DNA from: Owenia fusiformis
Lineage: Eukaryota; Annelida; Polychaeta; Sabellida; Oweniidae
NCBI GenBank assembly: GCA_903813345.2
Contig: CAIIXF020000009.1
Location: forward strand, 3,222,001 to 3,286,000
Direction: 5' to 3'
Length of the DNA: 64,000 nucleotides
Part shown: piece after piece, positions 1 through 9,543 of the stretch
Position numbering within the stretch: position 1 is the first letter of the stretch
How the letters are laid out: each line of letters opens with the position of its first letter
Position numbers and translations under genes: made by a program
Notes under the pieces: generated by a model
The model's database searches: none
What the model was told of the DNA's origin: nothing
The model's input: only the letters and a program-made list of their open reading frames with translations

Positions 1-476
1 TGAGCTTCCAACTCCTCTTATTATAAAATTGAGAGCCAATGGTAAGAAACTTATTGATCGGCCCTTGTAGTTCCTCTTTCACGTATATTATCTCATGGAA
101 ATGGGCATACCAGCGCAAAGATCTTTGTTCCGTGGTGAAGAAAAGCTATCAAACATTGTCTGAAGAGCAGATTTATCTCCGTAATTCTAATTTTAGCATG
201 GCGACCTTGACCTTGAAAAAATATAGCCATTTGGGCGATGATAGGTGATTCAAAAGTGAAAATGAGTGCTTTTTTCGTAGTTTTACTTTGACCAAGCCTA
301 GAAAAAAATCGAAGTGGTAAACCTACCCCCAATTTTTGATATTTTTGTTGTCTAGCAGTGTCCTAGATGATATCAAAGTTTAAGAAAATTTGTATGTCTA
401 GAAATATTTTATAAATTAGTGCCATTATGGTGGGTATGGGTGCTTTTTTGCTCTCATTTTTTAGCCCATTTCTATG

Positions 477-490
477 GTTGCCATGGCAAC
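477..490. promoter_or_regulatory. Perfect RFX X-box-like palindrome
   Basis: The 14 bases read GTTGCCATGGCAAC, a perfect inverted repeat matching the X-box bound by RFX factors. No neighbouring gene start is recognisable, so its function is unsupported; it could be a chance or transposon-borne palindrome. Confidence 0.3.
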
Positions 491-734
491 TATTAGGCTT
501 TGGTGACCATGCCAACTTGATTTTTGAAGCACATCCACCTGATAGTAGTTGGGCCAAGTTTGATGGAAAATGGGCCTGGTTTTATATGCTGGCAGCGAGG
601 TTGATTGTGGCAAGTAGTAACACGGCAAAACAATGGGGGAGTCATACCATACGCACGATATTGACTACTTAACTGGAAGCACTAATTCTTCATGGTATGT
701 ACTCCAGAATGTGAAGCCTCCTAAGCACACTGTA

Positions 735-744
735 GCGCATGCGC
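735..744. promoter_or_regulatory. NRF1-like palindrome
   Basis: GCGCATGCGC matches the core of the NRF1 consensus, with the downstream CAGC context common at such sites. Similar ATGCGCA motifs recur at 5339-5890 and at 20681. No transcript start can be tied to it. Confidence 0.25.
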
Positions 745-1041
745 AGCAACATTGACACTAAATTGAATTGAGGTGCATGTCTTAATATAGCACATACAAT
801 TCATACGTCATGTCCTGACACAGACCTTCAACATCAAAGATCAATAAGCGAATACCCTGTGATTAAGAGTGCATACGTAGGCCTACTGTTTTATTTGTCG
901 ATACTGATGTGTTTATTATATACATTAATTTTTTATATTTCAAAATGTAATAAAGTTAAGGCATATTTCATAAACTATATTTCGTACTCTACTTTTCTTT
1001 CACAAAAATCAGATATAGAGAACAAATGAATTTCATCAGTT

Positions 1042-1117
1042 ATTGCCCCGAACCGGTCCGATTTTCTCGCTGCAAGCAGATTGCCCCGAACCGGTGTGTC
1101 TTCCTGCTGCAAGCAGG
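1042..1117. repeat. Two 38-bp tandem units
   Basis: Two adjacent units start at 1042 and 1080. Both begin ATTGCCCCGAACCGGT and end GCTGCAAGCAG, with a diverged centre. It is a local tandem duplication of unknown role. Confidence 0.7.
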
Positions 1118-1381
1118 ATGAAATTCTTTGTCACAAAGTTTGGCTTTTTTTTAAATCAAACGCGCGTCATTGAAACTCACAAGATGTAAATAGCATGTCA
1201 TTTACATCATACCTTGATGAGGAAAAATAGATCTTATATGTTAGAAGTACTAAATAAAAGTTATCGTGAAAATGAGACAGTCGTTCTCGAGAGAAAAGAG
1301 CATAAATGCGCATTTAGAGAGTTTTGGTCCGTTTAAAAATCTGTAAAAAATTGGGGTACTTAAAAGCATCGGGAGATACTG

Positions 1382-1689
1382 ATGTGATGTGGTGTTGAAA
1401 TGTCAGCAGAAATACATATCCATACGATAATCGAGTGAATCAGATAACAGATTTTTCGAAAACCCGTCTCGTGCTAAGAGTGTAAAAACTTGTATTAACA
1501 TGCTCAAAAGTGCCAATGTGCACATCAATGTCAAGCTAAATCAATGTTGTGTCTAAAGCAGGTACCCGATCTACTCAAAACAGCTTGTCCTTCACGTATA
1601 CACGCTTAGCAAACACGGCGAAATGGTCTGAATCTTGGAATTTCGTTCGAGAGCTAGTAATGTTTGCTCCGGTCTTCGTCATAAGTGTT
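1382..1689 (+). repeat. 308-bp exact direct repeat, copy 1
   Basis: This block is identical base for base, as far as I can read, to 5510-5817. The flanks diverge immediately at both ends. Its right end is exactly where LINE-derived coding sequence begins. It contains no obvious protein-coding signal. It could be a recent duplication, a repeat family or an assembly overlap. Confidence 0.9.
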
Positions 1690-4537
1690 TGTGATACCAG
1701 GTTCTAAACTGGATTTAGTTAAAAGATGCTCTGTCACAGATGATCATGATCTGATTCTATCAAACCATTGTCCAATATTTATGGAATTTTGCATCGAACA
1801 AAATTTAAAAAAGTATAGCGAAGTAACAATGCTGAAGTGGAATAAATCCTCCAGAGAAGATTTAATGAATTATCGTGAATCACTGAAGAGAAAATTAAGG
1901 TCAATTAATATGAGCAATGCAACGAATGAATCAGATCTTGAGCATTATACATCTGATATTATGAATGCTATTAAAGAGGCAGCAAATAGTGCAATTCCAA
2001 AATCGTGTTTTAAACATTTTTTAAATCCATTTTGGAAATTTGGTAGAGTTAAAGAACTACATACTTTAATGAGAAAATCCAGACGTGTCTGGATCAGTAA
2101 CGGTAAACCAAAAGCTAAATGTAACATGTTCTTAATTGAATATAAAAAAGCGAAGCGAAGTTTCAGGGCTGAATTACGACGTGCTAAAATTATGTATGAG
2201 CGTTCTCAAGATACAAAATTTGAGGAAGCTGCAGATTTGAATATACACGATTTCTATAAAGTAGTTAGAAAGTCTAGAAACCTAAAAAGGGAATCTCATG
2301 AGCTCCTCGTTGATGGGCAAATTGTCCGTGATCCAGCCAAAATTCGTGATGCCTGGGCAGATTACTATGAGGAATTGGGAACTCCTTCTCTCTACCCACA
2401 TTTTGATAACGAGTTCATGAGTAAAATAGAATCTGATTTCAAAAGATGTTACATAGAGTCATATCATAATGAGGATAGAGAAATGAGTGCCCCAATTTCG
2501 TCACAGGACGTATATGACGTCATTAAATCTAGTTCTTCCAATAAGGCTCCAGGTTATGACTTGATAACATACGAGCACTTTAAACATGGTGGGAGTATGC
2601 TTATACAAACAATTACAAACCTCTTTAATACTATGATTAGGTTAGAATGTGTCCCAAAAAGTCAAAAACTTGGTACCATCATTTCCTTACATAAGGGTAA
2701 GAAGAAAGACAAAAGAATACGAACTAATTTTAGGGGGTTAACACTTACACCTGTTATCAACAAGATATGGGACACTATAATTCTAAACCGAAACATGTCT
2801 GTATTAGAGAGGGCAGGTGTTCCACATAATTTGCAATTTGCTAGCAAAAATGGTGGAGGTAGCCAAATGGCAACGTACGTTTTAAAGGAAGTCCTACATC
2901 ACTTTAATGAACGACACTCTACAGTTTTTTGTGCATTTCTTGATAATCGTATGGCATTTGATTTATTGTATAGACATGGTCTATTTGTAAAACTTTTTAA
3001 TTTAGGTATCAATGGGCTCTCGTGGAGACTCATAGTACAAGGGTATAGCAATACCAGTGCTCGAGTCTTGTACGATGATGAATACTCTAGGGAGATAACC
3101 ATAAATCAAGGCTGTGGTCAAGGAAGAATTTGTAGTTCAATCTGGTTTCAAATCTACATTAATGACCTTATAATTGAAATGTGCCAGTCATCTTTTGGGG
3201 TTAAGATTGCACCAGATTTACAATTGCCATGTATACTTGTAGCCGACGACACGACGGTCATATCTGCCACTGCTAGTGGTCTACAAAATCTATTAGATAT
3301 TGTATACAAGTACAGCTGTCGTTGGAGACTAGTATATCATGCTGGCCCACCTTTAAATCAATGTAAAAGTGCTGTAATTATCTTTGGGAAATCAAACCTA
3401 AATAAGTGTAACTCAAACTGGTCATTAGGTAAGGATTCAATACCTACCAGAAATGAACAAGTATATGTCGGCAATATTATCAACAAAAATCTCACTTCCA
3501 AACCTGCCTTGATAGATGCTAATAAAAAAGCTAGAGCGTGTTTTAACTCTTTATGCAACATAGGAATGTACAATGGAGGACTTAACCCATTAGTAAGTCT
3601 TAAAATATGGAATCGTATCATTATGCCGACGGCAATGTACGGATGCGAACTATGGTATTCTTTAAGTCCTAATGAAATTGAAACAGTAGAGATTACACAG
3701 CGTCACATAACAAAAAGATTTCAGGGTATGGTGAATCGTACACCTAGTGGAGCTGTGATAAGCTCTCTTGGGCAATATTCAGTGAAATCTTATATACATA
3801 AATTAAAATTAATGTTTCTAGGACGACTAATACAGAAAAAAATATTTATAATTCGCCTTGCGAGCACGATTGTACGAGATGTCCATAATCTGCATAGTCA
3901 GGGTTTTTTAAGTGACGTCATGTCTATTTTAGATACATATCCTGTTATCCGTCAAGAATTCTTAACTTATTTGGAAGGAAATACTTTTAAACATAGAATT
4001 ATGGACAAAGGAAAATGGAAATTATTAGTAAATGGCCAAATTCAGTATACAGAATCAAAAACATGGCGAGAGACTGTCCACATTAATCCAAGATTACAAC
4101 GCTTTTCAAATGTTCATGATCATATAGAGTATAAGCCTATTATTTATTGGGAACTTGGTCTAAAATATCCCATGTTTACTTGGCGATTTGGCCAGTTACT
4201 TTCACTCCTTTTACTTTTTACCGAAAAAGAAACGAAATGCCTTGCATGTAAAAAGTTAACAATTGATATGGTCAGTCACCTTGTTCTTCACTGCCAGCAT
4301 GTCCGAGTTATTTATTTGAGAGAGAAACTCTTAGATGGTATTGTTAATATACTACCTATTGATTTATCAGTTCAATTATTGAACACTTCTGAAGATATTA
4401 TTGTAGAAACGTTATTAGGAAGCACTACTGATGTACTTCAAAATTGCCAAGATGGTACAATTGAACAGTTCCTATTGAATAGTGCATATTACATTGATCT
4501 AATGGTGAAAACAGTTATTAAACATACAGAAATGTAA
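1685..4537 (+). CDS. LINE ORF2 fragment: reverse transcriptase, open for 950 codons
   Basis: The frame opens at a GTG inside the 308-bp repeat; no ATG marks a real start, so this is a truncated ORF2 rather than a complete gene. The first ~35 residues end in SNHCPI, the position of the SDH motif closing an APE-type endonuclease. RT follows, with KAPGYD near residue 290, motif A FLDNRMAFD (Asp ~420), an atypical motif B (GCGQGRICSS), and motif C VADD (Asp 521-522). A CX2CX9HX4C knuckle occupies about residues 852-870. There are no stops or frameshifts in 2.85 kb, which suggests recent insertion or a recently active source. Motif B lacks the usual RQG-type sequence, so activity is uncertain. It would act in cis on its own RNA. 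Confidence 0.85.
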   Translation: MFVIPGSKLDLVKRCSVTDDHDLILSNHCPIFMEFCIEQNLKKYSEVTMLKWNKSSREDLMNYRESLKRKLRSINMSNATNESDLEHYTSDIMNAIKEAANSAIPKSCFKHFLNPFWKFGRVKELHTLMRKSRRVWISNGKPKAKCNMFLIEYKKAKRSFRAELRRAKIMYERSQDTKFEEAADLNIHDFYKVVRKSRNLKRESHELLVDGQIVRDPAKIRDAWADYYEELGTPSLYPHFDNEFMSKIESDFKRCYIESYHNEDREMSAPISSQDVYDVIKSSSSNKAPGYDLITYEHFKHGGSMLIQTITNLFNTMIRLECVPKSQKLGTIISLHKGKKKDKRIRTNFRGLTLTPVINKIWDTIILNRNMSVLERAGVPHNLQFASKNGGGSQMATYVLKEVLHHFNERHSTVFCAFLDNRMAFDLLYRHGLFVKLFNLGINGLSWRLIVQGYSNTSARVLYDDEYSREITINQGCGQGRICSSIWFQIYINDLIIEMCQSSFGVKIAPDLQLPCILVADDTTVISATASGLQNLLDIVYKYSCRWRLVYHAGPPLNQCKSAVIIFGKSNLNKCNSNWSLGKDSIPTRNEQVYVGNIINKNLTSKPALIDANKKARACFNSLCNIGMYNGGLNPLVSLKIWNRIIMPTAMYGCELWYSLSPNEIETVEITQRHITKRFQGMVNRTPSGAVISSLGQYSVKSYIHKLKLMFLGRLIQKKIFIIRLASTIVRDVHNLHSQGFLSDVMSILDTYPVIRQEFLTYLEGNTFKHRIMDKGKWKLLVNGQIQYTESKTWRETVHINPRLQRFSNVHDHIEYKPIIYWELGLKYPMFTWRFGQLLSLLLLFTEKETKCLACKKLTIDMVSHLVLHCQHVRVIYLREKLLDGIVNILPIDLSVQLLNTSEDIIVETLLGSTTDVLQNCQDGTIEQFLLNSAYYIDLMVKTVIKHTEM

Positions 4538-4675
4538 AAACTCTAAATGTAAATCTATATGTAACCATATGTACAAATGTAAATAATCTGTTAATGTGAA
4601 TTGTCTGTAATTATATGTAATGTTTAAATCTTCACCTATGTGGAGGAAATAAAGACACTGAACTGAACTGAACTG
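1690..4675 (+). mobile_element. 5'-truncated LINE (non-LTR retrotransposon)
   Basis: The element starts in the last part of the endonuclease domain and continues through reverse transcriptase and a C-terminal zinc knuckle. It then has a short 3' UTR with AATAAA at 4648-4653 and a terminal CTGAA microsatellite at 4658-4675. Short tandem 3' tails of this kind, plus the C-terminal CCHC knuckle, point to a Jockey/CR1/L2-group LINE. The endonuclease is almost wholly missing, which fits 5' truncation during target-primed insertion. The 5' break coincides with the end of the 308-bp repeat. Confidence 0.85.
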
Positions 4676-4682
4676 TACTTAT

Positions 4683-4980
4683 ACTAATGAAAATATGTCC
4701 AGTAAAGCAAAATATTATCTGTCCACTAAAAGAAAATATATTTCATTTTTTGTGATTTTATTGCATGGTGTCTATGGGGAATCTCGCCGAGCTAGAAGTC
4801 ACATTTTAAAATAAAATTAATTTTTCAAAGTTGATAAACACTTTTTAAAACCACATTTCTAGATGTAATTTTACATGTAGATTTCAAATATGATATTACT
4901 TTGACCTGTTGACTGAATTTTGAATTTTTAATGACTTAAAGCAACATTATTTCTACTCGCATCTGGGTTATTGCCCCCAT
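4683..4980 (+). repeat. Interspersed repeat family R1, copy 1
   Basis: This sequence, from AAATATGTCCAG to TTTCTACTCGCATC, matches 7808-8075 in the same orientation with many substitutions and small indels. Shared blocks include ATATATTTCA and GTTGATAAACA. No terminal repeat is evident; the family is unidentified. It begins almost directly after the LINE tail. Confidence 0.7.
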
Positions 4981-5161
4981 GTTCGTGCTACGTGTATATT
5001 ATATAAGTGTATATAGATAATTATTGATGTAAAGTCATTCTATCAAAGCTTGTGCATTTGGGAATTCGCATGTTATATCATTTTTTGTTTCAGTAATTGT
5101 TCGCTATATTGGACTATCTCGATGTAACTTAACTGTTTTCAAGAGGCTAATTAATTAGTAT

Positions 5162-5298
5162 TATACGAGGGTTGATCATAAAGTTCTCATAATATCTCTC
5201 TAATTTCTTTATTTTTCAATATTTCCCCGTTTAGAATATATTGAAAAATAAATAAATTAGAGAGCTATTATGAGAACTTTATGATCAACCCTCGTATA
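5162..5298. mobile_element. Mariner-like MITE, near-perfect hairpin
   Basis: A 137-bp inverted repeat: arms begin TATACGAGGGTTGATCATAA and the right arm is its reverse complement through the final base. The ACGAGGG terminus and TA at each border fit a Tc1/mariner-type non-autonomous element. It has no coding capacity. Arm identity is high, so it is fairly young. Confidence 0.8.
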
Positions 5299-5338
5299 TT
5301 GAATCATACCATATTCCGTACTCAGTCGAAATGTTGAG

Positions 5339-5509
5339 GCATGCGCAGACCTCTATTTAGTGATATTTTCATTTCAAATATGGCGGCCAATCCAATGTCT
5401 GACGACCCTTACAAAGAATCTAGGCAGTTTGCATTTTTACCTCCTGTGAAATAACAAGTGGAATTTAGTAGTTGTTTTGTGTTTTATTATCATTCTGCAT
5501 CGTAATTCT
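5339..5509 (+). promoter_or_regulatory. Possible promoter-like cluster (NRF1, YY1, CCAAT motifs)
   Basis: GCATGCGCAGA (5339) is followed by AAATATGGCGGCCAATCCAATG-type sequence near 5377, combining a YY1-like ATGGCGG with CCAAT. More ATGCGCA motifs lie at 5830, a palindromic GCGCATGCGC at 5881-5890, and one near 6149. An open frame of 24 codons (5380-5454, MAANPMSDDPYKE...) starts at the ATGGCGG, but I find no good donor to splice it onward and it ends at TAA. It may be a real promoter and short first exon, or coincidence in repeat-rich DNA. Confidence 0.25.
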
Positions 5510-5817
5510 ATGTGATGTGGTGTTGAAATGTCAGCAGAAATACATATCCATACGATAATCGAGTGAATCAGATAACAGATTTTTCGAAAACCCGTCTCGT
5601 GCTAAGAGTGTAAAAACTTGTATTAACATGCTCAAAAGTGCCAATGTGCACATCAATGTCAAGCTAAATCAATGTTGTGTCTAAAGCAGGTACCCGATCT
5701 ACTCAAAACAGCTTGTCCTTCACGTATACACGCTTAGCAAACACGGCGAAATGGTCTGAATCTTGGAATTTCGTTCGAGAGCTAGTAATGTTTGCTCCGG
5801 TCTTCGTCATAAGTGTT
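5510..5817 (+). repeat. 308-bp exact direct repeat, copy 2
   Basis: Identical to 1382-1689, offset by 4128 bp. Here the block continues into CATCACACTTCACGC rather than LINE sequence, so this copy may represent the ancestral right flank. See copy 1. Confidence 0.9.
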
Positions 5818-6736
5818 CATCACACTTCACGCATGCGCAGGAGAAAAAACATCAACCAATAAGGTTCATAAATCAATTTTGCGCATGCGCCTTACAACGG
5901 TAAAGAAATTCGTATTTATAAACGAACCAGTTTGAGATAACCCGATATCAGTCGGAGATATCTGACGATCTACGAAACTCACTTCAAAAAATCAAATGCG
6001 GACTGACGGCGTATTCTACTATGTTTGGATCTAAGATTTTCAGTATAGATAAAGTCTTTTATGATCGTTCGAATGAGATAAGTCTCTAGTTCGAAAGACA
6101 ATCGTATCAACTTGAACAAAAGTTGAGTTTTGACGAAAAATTTTAACATGCGCAGAAGTCCCATTTTCGTTGTACCATATTGACTGTACTATGTTTCACG
6201 ACGGAATAATCTATACCAGGACGTGTGTTAAGTAACCATTGTTTCAACACCATTTTTCGAGGTGAAATATTATACACAAACTATTGTCCCGTTGAGTGAT
6301 CTAAAGTAATCTCAATTATCTGCCAAGTGTACATTACATTTCGATTACCACATTGTATTTAATAATCCATTTTAACCAAATTGTAATTTTTGGTCGATGT
6401 ATGACGTAATCAGTACATTGTTTTGCTGTTGATAACACATGCACGGTTTTTAGCATTACAAGACCCCTAATTGTTCGACAAACGCTTGGAGCCCTATCGG
6501 ATTGCAAAAAGCTATAGCTAGCTAGAGATGCAATATAAAATACCATTGACAACCATCGCCATTAACGGGTAGTGTCGGCTCATGTGGTCCGTTGTTCTTT
6601 TGACTGCATCCTGGATATGTCACCAAACCTAAGATTTAAAGATGTGTTAAATATATGAATGCCCCTCTGATTATTGAATATTTGACATAATTATTCTAAA
6701 AACGGATGCACGTGTATATATTTTATGATAGTCTTG
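5818..6736. other. Intergenic stretch without recognised genes
   Basis: It contains an NRF1-like palindrome at 5881-5890 and another ATGCGCAG near 6149. Open frames of 61-72 codons on the minus strand (5979-6164, 6334-6552) have no recognisable features. I see nothing else. Confidence 0.5.
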
Positions 6737-7310
6737 TACAGGGTGTTAAAAAAATGCAACCCAAAGAAATCGCGATATCTTGGAAAATACTAATCCAATT
6801 ATGTTCATATTTTCAGGAAAGAAAGAAGAGACTGTGTGTGTATAGCCCCTGTTGTTAGTAAGTTGTAAAACATGATGTCTTGGACACTTGCTCAAAAGAC
6901 AGTTTTACTAGCAAAATACGAAAAACGTGAATGGAAAATAACTATATCTTGAAAAATACTAATTAAATTATGTTTATTTTTTCAGGAAAAGAAAGAAGAG
7001 ACTGTGTATGTATAGCTCCTGTTGTCAGTTAGTTGTAAAACATGATGCCTTGGACACCTGCTCAAATGACAGTTGTACAAGGAAAATATGAAAATGCAGT
7101 CAGATGTGACTGCCACAGCAATAAAACCAAATAACTTTCTAACCATGTTGTTTTGGCACTTCAGATTTGGAACAAATTATTCTCATTCAAAGTGTAGTGA
7201 ATTTGTAGAGGCTCTTCGAATTCTTTATTTCCTGAAAATATGAACATAATTGAACCAGCATTTTTCATGATATAGCAATTTCTTTGGGTTTTGTTTTACA
7301 ACACCCTGTA
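6737..7310. mobile_element. Non-autonomous TIR element with TA target
   Basis: The termini are TACAGGGTGTT at the left and AACACCCTGTA at the right. The inverted similarity continues for about 85 bp on each side (AACCCAAAGAAAT, then ATTATGTTCATATTTTCAGG). TA at both borders suggests a Tc1/mariner-type target duplication. Internally, about 170 bp is duplicated in tandem: GAAAGAAGAGACTGTGT recurs at about 6822 and 6990. There is no transposase frame. Confidence 0.8.
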
Positions 7311-7807
7311 GCTGACCACAAGACGCAGTTTTACAATACAGCAAACGATAGACGGGCTATCATTTAAATTGAAGAAAGCGTGATTAGAAGAATTGTCGCA
7401 TAGTTATCAGAGACTTTAATTGTTGTACATTATATCTTGCAGAATAGGTGCTATAATGTAAGTAGGTCCCAATATATCTAACCTATCCAACATGACCGAT
7501 GGTAGACTCGTTGGGGGAGAATAAAATATGAAATGATATCAAGTCGAAATAAAGTACAATAGTTATGAAATCTCTACCTCCCATTTAAGGCTACAATAAC
7601 CGCCTAACTCAAATGAGTAAGTGTTTACTGTGTATGTATATTATGAATATGAACCTAAGCATGGACATAATTGGAGACATCATTAGTTACAAGTTTTACC
7701 ACCAGGTGGCTCATTCGGGTCAAAAAGCATAGTAGAAAGTTCTCCTGAACTAAATTACATCTGTTGTAGTGGTTAACTTTTCAAATCACCCTTGTGTATC
7801 TAATAAT
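7311..7807. other. Intergenic stretch, nothing recognised
   Basis: There is no convincing open frame, terminal repeat or regulatory motif. Confidence 0.5.
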
Positions 7808-8075
7808 AATGCAAATTAAAATATGTCCAGCAAAAGAAAAGGTTATATATCCTATACAATGAAATATATTTCACTTTTTGTGGTTTTATAACATGGGGTC
7901 TATGTGGAATCCCCGAGAACAAGTCACATTTTGAAAAAGAGTTGATAAACATATTTCGAAACCATGTTTCTAGATTTACTTTTATATGTAGATTTCCAAA
8001 ACGACATCATTGTGACTGAATTCTGCATATTTAATAACGTAAATCAAGATTGTTTCTACTCGCATCCAGACTATT
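7808..8075 (+). repeat. Interspersed repeat family R1, copy 2
   Basis: Diverged second copy of the sequence at 4683-4980, same orientation. It lies just left of a hAT-like MITE. Confidence 0.7.
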
Positions 8076-8232
8076 CAGACCGCAAAGGGAGATCATCTGT
8101 GTCATTCAGGCTATACCTGCTGATGATTGCAGTCGGATCATTGACAACTCGTGCATGTTTGCCTACAGCGTGATGATGGCCACGCCTTGGGCAAGTTGTT
8201 TAAAGTGCTGTTACATCGCCACTATCACACGC

Positions 8233-8443
8233 CAGGCCCGTAGCCAGAATTTGCCAAAGGGGGGTTCAGTTTTCAAAGATTTCCAGGGGGGGGTTCACAT
8301 TTGACAATTTTGGCCCAAATATGGCCAAAATCACTTGAGAAGTGCTCAAAATGGTGAAAAACTGCATGATTTTGAAAGAATTTTTGGCCAAGGGGGGGGG
8401 GGGTTCGCCCGAACCCTGCGAACCCCCCCTGGCTACGGGCCTG
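8233..8443. mobile_element. hAT-like MITE, copy 1 (5-bp TSD CACGC)
   Basis: Termini CAGGCCCGTAGCCAG and CTGGCTACGGGCCTG form a perfect 15-bp inverted repeat. Flanking CACGC at 8228-8232 and 8444-8448 is the target duplication. The interior has long G runs and no coding sequence. A close second copy sits at 61180-61384. The CAGG...CCTG ends fit hAT-group MITEs; the 5-bp duplication would suit a hAT5-type subgroup (inference). Confidence 0.85.
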
Positions 8444-8451
8444 CACGCCTA

Positions 8452-9543
8452 ACCATCGACAAGGTACAGTGACAAAATATACCGTAGCACACTTAGATGT
8501 ACGATGTCACTATTTAACTGATTTGAAGCAAAGACAATGATGTAGGTTTGATGTAGGTTTTAAAAAAATAATCTGAGGAATGAATTAAGGATTTCATGTT
8601 TGATTTTTTGTGTATTCGTTTAGGAAGACATTTAACTTTCTACTAAGGTTAAACGATTTTCGAACAGTGCTGATCATTTCCTCCCCTGTCGTTTAGGAGT
8701 GTCGAATATTTTTAAGAGAATATGTTTCTCTATACTACACAATTTAGGACGGGTGGAGATTAATAATTACTCAAGTATTTATTGTAATTAAAAAAATCAG
8801 AAATGTGCGTTGTCAACTCGAATGTACGTTGTCCCTGTAATTGTAATTCATGAGATATACGTAATATTAAACAATGTAATAATTTCATTTCAAAATTCTT
8901 TAAGTTTTTTTATGAGTAACAAGTGATCTTTTAGGAAAGTATTGTTGTGGTGGTGGTTAATTTGTGCACATTTGGTGTTAGCTTCCAGTCAAAACTCCAA
9001 TTCCAGTGTCTCGGAATAGAATATGTTGAAGACTAGCACTGCCACGGAGTTTGCTTTCAGCCTCTTTCATTTGATTATTTGGCGTCTGTACCTTACATTT
9101 TGTTAGCTACATTGATAGATAGATCTATACTAGCTTATTAAATATGACTTTTTAAAATCCCGTTTATGATATATCTGGAAAGTTTCAATAGTCCAATCAA
9201 ATTGAAATAAGTCACTCTGTAATTGTTCTGTTTCAATTTTAAATGCATCTGACCCCCCTGTCTGCTAGTGTTGTGAAAATACGTTGCCTGCATTGTGATA
9301 AGGGTCAACTGTGAATTGAGTAAGTTCAATGGGACAACGTACATTCGAGTAGACAACGTACACTTATGATTTTTTAAATTATAGCCAAAACGTTAGGATT
9401 CATCAAATCTTCAACGGACCTTAATTGTGTTGTTTAAAGAAACATATTCTCATAGAAATATTCGACACTTTTAGACGACAGGGGGGAATGATCAAATGAA
9501 AGGTGTACTACGGTATATTTTATCACTGTACCTTGTCGATGGT
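8452..9543. mobile_element. Large foldback element, about 1.1 kb
   Basis: The outer arms ACCATCGACAAGGTACAGTG and its reverse complement at 9524-9543 begin a long imperfect inverted repeat. Further paired blocks are CTGTCGTTTAGGAGTGTCGAATA near 8686 against its complement near 9460, and CGAATGTACGTTGTCCC near 8819 against GGGACAACGTACATTCG near 9331. The arms are about 380 and 230 bp with a central spacer. There is no transposase frame. The superfamily is not identifiable. The hAT-like MITE lies just outside the left arm and may interrupt it. Confidence 0.75.

Larger units (their letters stand above)
1..1381. other. Left intergenic stretch, no recognised gene
   Basis: I recognise no gene here. 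Short open frames of 60 to 81 codons (for example 427-672) have no family I know and no splice context. The stretch holds a perfect RFX-type X-box palindrome, an NRF1-like palindrome and a 38-bp tandem duplication, listed separately. It may include old transposon remnants, but I see no terminal repeats to bound them. Confidence 0.5.

Noticed and set aside
427-672. 81-codon hydrophobic open frame near the left edge
   Set aside because: No signal-peptide logic or known family, and the X-box palindrome lies inside it; likely non-coding.
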